DNA from: Bifidobacterium [indicum] DSM 20214 = LMG 11587
GTDB taxonomy: Bacteria > Actinomycetota > Actinomycetes > Actinomycetales > Bifidobacteriaceae
Direction: 5' to 3'
Assembly: GCF_000706765.1 (NCBI RefSeq)
Contig: NZ_CP006018.1
Location: 186,001 to 250,000, forward strand
Length of the DNA stretch: 64,000 bases
Below are positions 52,401-58,998 of this stretch, one piece after another; positions within the stretch are counted from its first letter, which is position 1; each line of letters starts with the position of its first letter. Made by a program: the position numbers and the translations under genes. Under the pieces are notes generated by a model that was not told the origin of the DNA, searched no databases, and saw nothing but the letters and a program-made list of their open reading frames with translations.

Positions 52401-53350
52401 TTGGCGGCATCGGGGCTGCGACCCAGTTTTCCATAATTGGCGTTACCCCAAGTCCATACCCTGCCCTGACTGTCCAGGGCCATGGAAAACATGTAGCCTG
52501 CGGATACCTGGATGAATTTCACGCCCTCGGGCATGGAAACCATTCGCGGGACCGTGGAGTAGGTTATGTCAACGATTCCCAGCTCGCCGTTAGAGTTGTT
52601 TCCCCATGTGTATACGTTCCCGTCGCTGCCCACCGCTACGGAGTGCGAATGGCCTGCCGAAACCTGAGCAAACCGATTCTGATCCGTGGGCAAACTCACC
52701 TGAACGTCGGTGCCGCCCCTCCAGGGTCCCTGGGTCGGGCTGATGGACCACTTGCCCCATTTGGCAGTAAGAGCCGTGTCCTTCGTTACCGGCCGGGTGA
52801 AGTTGTAGGCGACGTCGCCCTGGAACCATCCGGCAAAGGTCCACCCAGGCCGGGTGGGATCGCTGAGAGGCCGGGTGGCGGTCCTTCTGTCGGCGACCGT
52901 CTGGGCGGCAGGCATGCCTTGGGTGCCGGCCTCGGAGGTGAATGTAACGGTATGGCTGTCACCGGATCTGGCCGCCGGTTCACGGGATTTTGCGGCCTCC
53001 TGGTCTGAGTCCTCGCTTGACAGTGGATTGGGAGTCGCCAGCTGGGATGGTCCGGAATCGGATTGCGGGGTGGCAGTGGTTGACGATGGTGCCGGTTCAG
53101 CGGGCCGTGAGGCAGACGGTGTAGGGAGCGGTGATGAAGGCGTATCCGAGGGAGACAAGGTGGAACCCTTGCCGGGGTTCAGGGTCTGAAGACCTGTGTC
53201 TTCTCCCGTCCGGGACAGTACGGACTGGTCCGCCGACTGTGCGTCAGCCGGGTCGGAACCTGCCATCAGACCAACCCCCATGGCGGCCAGGACGGCAAGC
53301 GCGCCTATGATCGGCCTGGCGATGTGCCTGGATACGCTGTTATTGTGCAT
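46403..53350 (-). CDS. Giant RCC1/InlB-B-repeat surface protein 3
   Basis: 2315 residues, the largest gene here. Signal peptide (SRHIARPIIGALAVLAAMGV, likely cut near residue 38), a Ser/Thr/Pro-rich linker to ~130, then four modules with B-repeat cores near residues 175, 695, 1233 and 1774. Each module has the IPT/TIG-like first half (GPxxGGTxVxL), an RCC1 propeller and the second half: VIFGAKNN..., VTFDGVPAQG..., TAFGARPGG..., ISFDGQDST..., each followed by DGxW...P.HxPGxVxLxI. I count seven blades in module 1. LPNAG at 2281-2285, a membrane span and a basic tail RQRQLKRPRE end it. GGGGAG lies ~8 nt before the ATG. Unlike genes 1 and 2 it has its own terminator, and no long G tract inside the coding start. 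Function unknown. Confidence 0.85.
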   Translation of the reverse strand: MHNNSVSRHIARPIIGALAVLAAMGVGLMAGSDPADAQSADQSVLSRTGEDTGLQTLNPGKGSTLSPSDTPSSPLPTPSASRPAEPAPSSTTATPQSDSGPSQLATPNPLSSEDSDQEAAKSREPAARSGDSHTVTFTSEAGTQGMPAAQTVADRRTATRPLSDPTRPGWTFAGWFQGDVAYNFTRPVTKDTALTAKWGKWSISPTQGPWRGGTDVQVSLPTDQNRFAQVSAGHSHSVAVGSDGNVYTWGNNSNGELGIVDITYSTVPRMVSMPEGVKFIQVSAGYMFSMALDSQGRVWTWGNANYGKLGRSPDAANPANRPGMVTMPTGVTFTSISAGQNFAMALDQNGEVWTWGPAWGNQLARPNSSSNPSDIPGKAQLPADTVFTAISAGRNYSMALTADGTVWTWADTYGDWIGHTGTAPAAVDTNLKFTDISAGGDHSMAVDTGGTLQTWGSNDYGQLGRMPTTRNPANRPGPVPGLTDISVISAGTRYSTATSSIGSWAWGRNNQGQLGINTTTDSATPTRMVAPDGAPDGFKYISFAPNVANQNDFRTLAIGSDGNAYGTGNEGAGELGKNKIKSSLKMGMVWRHISREVTTVIFGAKNNATGMFRRADGWHTTAPRQSPGTVDLTIQSTIDGIAQPDETGHQFTYTGTSTTVTFQSEHGAPIPQQEVVVGDIAQRPSDPSEDGWTFDGWFQGDVAYDFFTPVTSPITLKARWTYGNGQWSVHPSSGPRTGGNDIRLDPPSRIAFSQVAAGGWFSLGLGSDQNVYAWGTNSCGQLGDGTTSPRANAPVKVSAPEGVKFTQVSAGSKHALALDSEGRVWTWGDNSQGKLGRLPDVANPNNKPGLISVPTGVTFIAVSAGQDFSVILDQDGNIWTWGENFWNTLGRYASSAEYGIPAKVAMSSGATFVAISAGDRHSTALTDDGTAWTWGYFDERSGRAGSTDSLPGPGPRPVNSDLKFTKVSSGGDYSLAIASDGTVLSWGLNGYGQLGRTPDSANPAGRPGRVDNLSGVTDISASQNLSSVAINSTGTWGWGRNHSGQLGISTSTGDNSKGVPMPTLIPTPKDAPDGFSYHTLQANSSSYSGHTLIIGSDGSTYGFGYNAADELGRGPKGPVTTYEPASVWFPWPLTLSSVTFDGVPAQGVVTRQTDGSWIARPPAHSPGQVELRVPWTRTDLNQGVEILSYTYLPLKNQVRFDPGNGDPVIVQTVDEWGLASRPDTDPTRAGYQFDGWFQGEAAYDFTQPISEDTTVTAKWSRPGSWSRSPASGPTGGGTSVTLTAPSGALGARLAGINAGGSHSVSVSSDGQVYAWGDNTHGQIGDGTHTGRTLPTGTAAPADVRFTQATAGRNHTAALDTTGRIWTWGDNSDGQLGRGTVGGDDSTPGLASTGDTRFTQINTGDDHTIALDTTGHVWTWGNDTYGQLGRGTAGSATGTPAIRPMPKGTPPGLVYTQIQAGGNHSLAIANNGTLYAWGDDTYGQLGDNKTGTTTATPSPVRTPTGAPPSFTWLYLAAGKDHTLAIATNTTADTTAVYAFGSGRHGQIGSYSAKADNPLPTKSNLPYGADILRVSAGGQTSQAIISTGALYTWGSNTNSQIGDGTNTDKILPVAITTPGRANFTWKRAAVGMSHTLGIDSAGTLHTWGDNTHGQLGEGTDTPRSRPGKTTFPALQVTSTAFGARPGGNPSPQTDDSWQVTAPARKHRPGQVPLTIRWSLNGKPQPDTDLDYTYAPSRYTVTYDTNGGTPVPPDATVDEDGTTSRPASDPTRADHVFDGWFDGDTAYDFTQPIDRDMTLTAHWHQPGHWTLSPDHGIDSGGETVTLTPPAPGGMRLAQVSAGSRNSLGIGSDGNAYAWGSNDSGQLGDGTRTDRSTPVRVATPTGAGNGFTWTQVQAGESMGIGLGSDGNVYAWGSNTNGLGDGTSTISALPVRVATPTGTAPEFRYTQVAVGGQQLMALGSDGNVYAWGSNTNGLGDGTSTSSALPVRVAAPTGAAPEFRYTRISAGDGFALALGNDGQVYSWGSNSNGRLGQGSTSSGSGLPGPIATPAGADKAPVFTQISAGAYHALALDEDGHAWAWGRNNSGQTTPALSGDQTVPVQVPLPQGAPEGFAYTQLAAGGSHSLAIGTNQVVYGWGDNTHGQLADGRASQQPAQAKNPDTPNQALTARAISAAGDHSLAIGTSGTAYGFGQNTNHQGGTRAGSADLTEATPITIPADGVPTRISFDGQDSTNIRQQPDGTWQITTPAHEPGSTTARIQWTIAGYPQPDDTSNTYTYQHTARLPNAGGIGIVLLLVVGLLTMAAAAARQRQLKRPRE

Positions 53351-53406
53351 AGCGAGAACTCCCCAATAATCCCGCCTCTTGCAACTGGGAGACTATCGGT
53401 CTCCGC

Positions 53407-53428
53407 ACTCGCCACCCCAATGACGAGT
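53407..53428 (-). promoter_or_regulatory. Leader hairpin of giant gene 3
   Basis: ACTCGCCA (53407-53414) pairs with TGACGAGT (53421-53428) with one G-U on the RNA strand; the loop reads TTGGGG on the minus strand. Equivalent to the hairpin at 34125-34148. Confidence 0.5.
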
Positions 53429-53444
53429 CAGCACAAAAGGTGGT

Positions 53445-53451
53445 CCCCCCC
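53445..53451 (-). repeat. Run of 7 G upstream of giant gene 3
   Basis: Seven C on the plus strand, 95 bases before the ATG and outside coding sequence. Length changes could alter promoter spacing, but seven is short for slippage. Confidence 0.3.
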
Positions 53452-53629
53452 TCATGATGAAACTTCCAAAGACCATATCATACGGCGACAAAGAAAACAT
53501 ATGGTTTTTTCAGAATCATCGGTGTGTCTCGCTTGGTAGACTCGGAACGTTGTCTGTGGGCTCTTGGAGAGACGAGAAGTCTTGCCCCCTCTCCCCTAAG
53601 TATGATGGTCAGCAGAGGAGGTCCTGGGT

Positions 53630-56600
53630 TTGGATTGGCATGCGGCGGTCTACGGGGGAAGGTCCGGCAGGGATAACGATTCCGGGTTCTTTGATGTAGG
53701 CGGTGATGACGACTCAACCACCTACGGCAGTCTGGACACCATAGCGGATTCCACCTTGCGCCGTCTGGGCGGGAGGGCCTACTTCCGCGCCCACGAGATT
53801 CTGGATGCCCACCGCATGACCGATTTGAAGGTCCGTGAGGAGGGCGATATCCTCACCCTCTCGGCCAGGATCCGTTCCACGTATGACCTGACCGATGACT
53901 ACCTGGTGCAGACCCGGCTTGACCAATCCGCGGGCGAGGTCGTCGGCTCATCCTGTACCTGTCAGGCCTTCGGGAGGCAGGGTTCCGTATGCAAACACGT
54001 GATTGCGCTGATAATGGCCTACAACGAGAACCCGGACCGATTCGACCATAGGACGGTCCAGGGCGCTCGCAGGACCGGCACCCGCAGAACCTCCCATGCC
54101 CTGGGTGCCTATATGCTCCGGGAGGACGGGAACATCAGGCGCTCCTATCGGGAAAGGCAGCTCAAACTCCTTCGGGAGGTCGGTACTCGTGCCGAGGGCC
54201 AGGCCATTCCCTCCACTGACCAAAAGCGTCATCTGCCGATCGGGTCGGTGGGGCTCAGACCCGACCTGTCCGACCTGGCCGGCGGGTGGGAAATTCGACT
54301 CCATATCGGTATGGCCTCCAGGGGCGTCGCCTACCTGGTCAAGGACATTCCCGCCCTCCTTCGGGCCGTGGACCAGACCGAATTCGTTTCTTACGGTCGG
54401 CGCCTGGCCTTTGTGCATTCCCGGGACACCTTTGACCAGCGTTCGCTCTCCCTGCTTGGGCTGATTGAGCGGGCCGCAGCCATCCGCAGGAGCCTGGCCG
54501 CCCAGCAGGACCCGTTTGGCCGACACGTGTCCAGGTCGTCCCTCGGACGGATGACCCTTACCGACGACGAGGTGGCCCAGCTTCTCGAGCTCTACCTGGA
54601 TTCCGATCTGACCCTGGACTACACGCCTTCCGAACGCTTCCTGCGTCAGACCTTGCCGGCTCGGGTGGTCGACGGGGACCCGGACCTGGGAATCCGCATC
54701 AGCTCCGCCGGATCCGGTGATGCCGGTTCCGGCGGTTATGTGATTGAGCACAAGGCATCGGTGGAGCGGTTCATTCCAGGCCAGGCCGCCTCGTTCGTGG
54801 TGGTCAGGTCCGCCGCTTCGAGCGGGATTCAGGATGCCGCCCCCTTATTCCACAGGTGTTCTCCCGGATTCATCAGGGACCGGGAGCTTATCGAGACCCT
54901 ATGTGGGGGCCAGGAGGATTCCCGGCTCTACCTGGGTCGGGACGACCTTGAACTCTTCACCCGGACCGTACTGCCCGAGTTGGGTGGGCCAGGTGCCGAG
55001 CCCAGGCAGGGTCGCGGTGGGCTGCGCAGCCCTGCCCTGACCGCCAGCCTCCCACCCGAACTGGTGGAGTTGCGCCGTCCCCCATGCCAGATCGAGTTCT
55101 ATCTGGACCGGGACCAGGAGGGGATCAGCTGCGATCTGGAAGCCAAGTATGGGGAGCATCGGTACCCTGTGTTCCAAGACCTTCCCACAACAGCCGATGC
55201 TGTGCGAGACCTGGACAGCGAGCGCCTGGCCAGGGAGGCGGTCCGTCAGTACTTCCCCGCTCCCCAGGAGGGCGTGGCCAGGATTCCGGAGTCTGACGAA
55301 AAGGCCATCTATGCCTTCCTGACCCAGGGGTTGCCTCTTCTGCGCGGCATGGGTCATGTCTTCTCCACCCCCGCCTTCGACGGCCTGACCGTAACCAGTC
55401 ATACCCAGATAAGGGTGGGGGTCAGACTCAAGTCGGGTCTGGTTGAAATATCTCCCATCGCCAAGGAGATCGACCCGGACGAGGTGCCCGAGTTGCTGGC
55501 CCAGTACCGTAAACGTCGGCGATTCCACCGGTTGCGTAGCGGGGCCTTTGTGGATCTGACCACCCTGGATGCCGGCCAGGTCGATGCCGTGGCCTCGGAC
55601 CTGGGCATTCCTGTTGCGACTCTGGATGCCGGACAGGTGCCGGTGCCTGCCTACCAGTCCTACTATCTGGATGACCAGGTGGGGGAGGACGAGCGGGACC
55701 AGGACTTCAGTTCCTATCTGGAGGGGTTCAAAGCCGTGGACCCCCAGGCCTACCGGGTGCCGGAGACCCTTCACGGGCAGCTCAGGCCCTACCAGATTGA
55801 GGGGTTCCGCTGGCTTAATACGGTGAGTGACAGGGGGTTCGGCGGCATTCTGGCCGACGAGATGGGTCTGGGCAAGACCGTGCAGATGCTTGCCTACCTG
55901 CTCTCCCGTCATGATCGGACACTCGGCGATTCCGAGGAGGTCCTGCCCTCCTTGATTGTCTGCCCTGCCTCCCTGGTCTATAACTGGGCTGCCGAAGCCA
56001 GTCGCTTCGCGCCCGAATTGAAGGTTGGTATCCTGGCCGGGCGCAAGACCGACAGGCGTTCCATGCTTGAGGGCAGTGGATCCTATGACCTCCTGATCAC
56101 CTCCTATGACCTGCTCCGTCGTGACATCGAGGACTACCAGGGATCTTCCTTCGATACCCTGGTTCTGGACGAGGCCCAGTACATCAAGAACCACGCCACC
56201 AAGGCCTCCCGGGCCGTGAGAACCGTGGATTCTCGCCATCGATTTGCCCTGACGGGTACGCCCGTGGAAAACCGGCTCTCCGAACTCTGGAGTATCTTCG
56301 ACTTCCTCATGCCCGGAATCCTGGGGCCGTACAGCCACTTCCGCGACAGGTTCGAGATGCCCATCCTGAGTGGCGACCAGGACGCCCAGACCAGACTCCA
56401 GGCCCTTGTCGGTCCTTTCATTCTTCGCCGGCTCAAGTCCCAGGTCCTGACCGACCTGCCGGAGAAGATTGAGAATGTCATCACTGTTCCCCTGGAGGGG
56501 CGCCAGCGCAAGCTTTATGCCGCTCTCGAACAGGAACTCCGCTCCACCCTGAACCGCGAGAAGGACCGGGAGTACGAGACCGGGAAGATTCAGGTTCTGG

Positions 56601-57223
56601 CCCAGCTGACCAGGTTGAGACAGGTCTGTTGTGATCCGAGGCTGGTCTATGAAGCCTTGCCGGAGGGCGGAACCCAGTCCGAAACCGACCGGCATGGTCA
56701 GTCGGCCAAGCTCGATGCCATCGAGGACCTGGTCCTTTCCTGTCAGGACGCTGGCCGGAAGATGCTGATCTTCTCCCAGTTCACCTCGTATTTGGACCTG
56801 ATTGCTCAACGCCTGCGTGGTCTGGGCGTGGGGTACGACATGATAACCGGCGCCACCTCCAAGAAGCAGCGCCTGGAATTGGTCGATCGGTTCAATCAGG
56901 ACCAGACCCCCGTCTTCCTGATTTCCCTGAAGGCCGGCAACACGGGCCTCAATCTGACCGGGGCCTGTGTGGTGGTTCACGCCGACCCCTGGTGGAACGC
57001 GGCCGCCCAGGAGCAGGCCAACGACCGTGCCCACCGGATTGGACAGGTTCAGGACGTCAATGTGTATCAGATTGTGGCGAAGGACACGATTGAGGAGCGG
57101 ATTCTTGGTCTCCAACACACCAAGAGCGATCTGGCCTCCCGGTTCGTCGATTCCGCAGCGGTCACCGGCGCCTCCGATATCGGCCGTCTGAGCCGCAGGG
57201 ACCTCCTTGCCCTCCTGGGCTGA
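53630..57223 (+). CDS. SNF2-family helicase with SWIM zinc finger
   Basis: 1197 residues from a TTG with GGAGG 8 nt upstream; no in-frame ATG fits better. A SWIM zinc finger (SCTCQAFGRQGSVCKHV, residues ~106-123, CxCx8CxH) lies in the N-terminal part, followed by ~550 residues of bacterial SNF2-associated region. The SNF2 ATPase core has Walker A DEMGLGKT near 743, motif II DEAQ at 847, LTGTPVENRLSELWSIFDFL, and the C-terminal helicase lobe with LIFSQFTSYLDLI, SLKAGNTGLNLTGA and DRAHRIGQ. Such enzymes translocate on double-stranded DNA or remodel RNA polymerase (compare RapA). A TATGAT hexamer at 53601-53606 may be its -10. It is divergent from giant gene 3. Confidence 0.92.
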   Translation: MDWHAAVYGGRSGRDNDSGFFDVGGDDDSTTYGSLDTIADSTLRRLGGRAYFRAHEILDAHRMTDLKVREEGDILTLSARIRSTYDLTDDYLVQTRLDQSAGEVVGSSCTCQAFGRQGSVCKHVIALIMAYNENPDRFDHRTVQGARRTGTRRTSHALGAYMLREDGNIRRSYRERQLKLLREVGTRAEGQAIPSTDQKRHLPIGSVGLRPDLSDLAGGWEIRLHIGMASRGVAYLVKDIPALLRAVDQTEFVSYGRRLAFVHSRDTFDQRSLSLLGLIERAAAIRRSLAAQQDPFGRHVSRSSLGRMTLTDDEVAQLLELYLDSDLTLDYTPSERFLRQTLPARVVDGDPDLGIRISSAGSGDAGSGGYVIEHKASVERFIPGQAASFVVVRSAASSGIQDAAPLFHRCSPGFIRDRELIETLCGGQEDSRLYLGRDDLELFTRTVLPELGGPGAEPRQGRGGLRSPALTASLPPELVELRRPPCQIEFYLDRDQEGISCDLEAKYGEHRYPVFQDLPTTADAVRDLDSERLAREAVRQYFPAPQEGVARIPESDEKAIYAFLTQGLPLLRGMGHVFSTPAFDGLTVTSHTQIRVGVRLKSGLVEISPIAKEIDPDEVPELLAQYRKRRRFHRLRSGAFVDLTTLDAGQVDAVASDLGIPVATLDAGQVPVPAYQSYYLDDQVGEDERDQDFSSYLEGFKAVDPQAYRVPETLHGQLRPYQIEGFRWLNTVSDRGFGGILADEMGLGKTVQMLAYLLSRHDRTLGDSEEVLPSLIVCPASLVYNWAAEASRFAPELKVGILAGRKTDRRSMLEGSGSYDLLITSYDLLRRDIEDYQGSSFDTLVLDEAQYIKNHATKASRAVRTVDSRHRFALTGTPVENRLSELWSIFDFLMPGILGPYSHFRDRFEMPILSGDQDAQTRLQALVGPFILRRLKSQVLTDLPEKIENVITVPLEGRQRKLYAALEQELRSTLNREKDREYETGKIQVLAQLTRLRQVCCDPRLVYEALPEGGTQSETDRHGQSAKLDAIEDLVLSCQDAGRKMLIFSQFTSYLDLIAQRLRGLGVGYDMITGATSKKQRLELVDRFNQDQTPVFLISLKAGNTGLNLTGACVVVHADPWWNAAAQEQANDRAHRIGQVQDVNVYQIVAKDTIEERILGLQHTKSDLASRFVDSAAVTGASDIGRLSRRDLLALLG

Positions 57224-57444
57224 CCCGGACTGTAGGTCTGCCGGGAAGGTGGCGGTATCTCCCCGGTTGTGCAGGAGTACCCTGTTCCGGCTACGCTTAA
57301 TGGTCTGATGCTATCCGGCGGTTGCGCCGCATAGGGTTGACGGGTGCCTTACCGGTACCTGCCGGGCTGGTCGTTGTTGACCGTCCGGGTTACGGGGGTG
57401 GCTGCACTCCGCGCGTTCGATTACGAGAAACGATGAGGTCAGGC

Positions 57445-58215
57445 ATGATGAGCGGCATTGAGATGTTCGGTTCGGAGTTTCTGGGAACGGCCGTCATGAT
57501 GGCCATCGCCTGCATGGTCTCGGCCAGCAGGTCACTGTCCAAGAGCGCCGCCTTCAGGAGCGACTGGATCAACGCGGCCCTGGGCTGGGGGCTTGCCGTC
57601 TATGTCGGTGTCTATGTGGGCTGGCGGACCGGAGGCCACCTCAACCCTTCGATCACCCTGGCAAGGGTGGTCAACCATTGGTTCAATCCGGGCGCCACCC
57701 TGAACGGGATGCCCATGGGGAAGGGCGGCATACCTGTCACGGCCACCAATGTCGGTATCTTCATCCTGGCCCAGTTCCTGGGTGCCTTTGTGGGATGCTG
57801 TATCGGATACCTGGCCACCCGCAAACACTTCGACCTGCACACCGACCCTGATGTGAAACTCACGGTCTTCTGCACCAAGCCGGGCATCAGGTCGAATTTC
57901 TGGAATGTCGTATCCGAGATTGTCGGTACGGCCGTCCTGGTCACCTGGGTCTTTGTCAATGGCGGAACACCCACCCAGGTCGGTCCGCTCGGGGTCGCCC
58001 TGGTCATTACGGTTCTGGTTCTGGCCCTGGGTGGCATCTCCGGTGCCGCCTTGAATCCCGCCCGTGACTTCTCCGCCCGGGTGGCGTATGCGCTCCTGCC
58101 CATGGCCGACAAGCGGGACGCGGACTGGGGGTACGCCTGGGTTCCCTTTGTAGGCCCCTGCATCGGTGCAGTGATTGGTGTGGTTCTTCCCGGCATCTTC
58201 GGATTGGTCTCCTGA
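57445..58215 (+). CDS. Aquaglyceroporin (MIP family; glycerol facilitator-like)
   Basis: 256 residues from the ATG at 57445 (GAGG with 6-nt spacing); an ATG at 57433 is possible and the open frame extends to 57322. Six transmembrane segments and two half-helices carrying the pore motifs: NPS at 67-69 (GGHLNPSITLA; Ser replaces the usual Ala) and NPA at 204-206 followed by Arg and Asp207 (ALNPARDFSAR). The Asp after NPAR is typical of glycerol-conducting members. It should let glycerol, water or small polyols pass the membrane. Upstream 220 bases contain no gene; no clear promoter was recognised. Confidence 0.9.
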   Translation: MMSGIEMFGSEFLGTAVMMAIACMVSASRSLSKSAAFRSDWINAALGWGLAVYVGVYVGWRTGGHLNPSITLARVVNHWFNPGATLNGMPMGKGGIPVTATNVGIFILAQFLGAFVGCCIGYLATRKHFDLHTDPDVKLTVFCTKPGIRSNFWNVVSEIVGTAVLVTWVFVNGGTPTQVGPLGVALVITVLVLALGGISGAALNPARDFSARVAYALLPMADKRDADWGYAWVPFVGPCIGAVIGVVLPGIFGLVS

Positions 58216-58284
58216 CCCTCCGACCCTGCCGAGTTCCCGGGGATTATCCGGAGCGTGGGGCGGGGCTGAGTTTCCGGGAACAGG

Positions 58285-58319
58285 CGATGCCCCGGAAGGT
58301 TTGGCCTTCCGGGGCATCG
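58285..58319. terminator. Strong bidirectional hairpin after the aquaglyceroporin gene
   Basis: A perfect 15-bp stem: CGATGCCCCGGAAGG (58285-58299) and CCTTCCGGGGCATCG (58305-58319), 5-nt loop. It lies between the convergent aquaporin gene and the 58335 gene. No U-tract. Confidence 0.7.
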
Positions 58320-58334
58320 GTGTGAGGCAGCGAA

Positions 58335-58751
58335 TCAGTAGCTGGTTGAGGTGGGGCCTTCGAAACGCACCGTCAGGCCGCGGCCATGGTGGAGGAACAT
58401 CTCGGCGCCGTGGCGGTCCAGGTCGCGGTGGGTGAAGAGCATGCGGATGGCGAAGGCCGTCTGCACGTCGTCAGGCAGATCCAGGAAGGCCTTGTGGGCA
58501 TCCCACCCGTCGGCCGCCACCGCTTCGTCCGGCACGTAGGCGTAACCATAACCATCCTCGTCCACATATCCCAGGAAGGGGAGGTCCCATGCCTGGTGAT
58601 AGCTCAGCTGGTCCTTGTAGTCCTCGACTTGCTTCAAGGCCTCATCGCTGATCCCGAACTTTTTGGCCACCTCGTTGGCCTTGGCCGTCTTTGATACAGC
58701 GTCCTTTGCAAACATGGACGTATCGACGACGATGAGTGTATCTTCTGCCAT
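58335..58751 (-). CDS. Hypothetical 138-residue protein
   Basis: Starts at the ATG at 58751 with AAAGG 8-9 nt upstream. The N terminus EDTLIVVDTSMFAKDA resembles the first strand of a PIN-like or actin-like fold but no further motif supports that. A helical middle (EVAKKFGISDEALKQVEDYK) is followed by an acidic, aromatic segment VDEDGYGYAYVPDEAVAADG and LFTHRDLDRHGAEMFLHHG, with several His that could bind metal. No signal peptide or membrane span. It stands alone: convergent with the aquaporin gene, and 247 bases from the deacetylase gene on the same strand. Codon use is like that of the housekeeping neighbours, so it is probably a real gene. I cannot name a function. Confidence 0.7.
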   Translation of the reverse strand: MAEDTLIVVDTSMFAKDAVSKTAKANEVAKKFGISDEALKQVEDYKDQLSYHQAWDLPFLGYVDEDGYGYAYVPDEAVAADGWDAHKAFLDLPDDVQTAFAIRMLFTHRDLDRHGAEMFLHHGRGLTVRFEGPTSTSY

Positions 58752-58998
58752 GACTGACCTTTCTGATTGGTCCGCCTGCACGGGGTCAAGCAGATGTCAT
58801 GGCCGTGCAGTGCCATGACAAGTGGCTGGCCGTCAATTTCTGACGACCCGCCTGGATGCAACAGTGCTTCCATTTCTTACGTTAGCAAATTCCGGGGCGG
58901 AAAGTGGGATGGTGGGCGAGGAAATGTCGCGGTCGAAAACCACGCGACAATTGGGATTGCCTCAGGTTGGCATACGAAGTGGTCGCAGGTTCTGTCTG

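Noticed and set aside
23097-53350. Regular repeats considered as CRISPR or tandem DNA satellites
   Set aside because: The ~150-bp and ~1.6-kb periods come from protein blades and modules, with diverged copies and no identical direct repeats with unique spacers.
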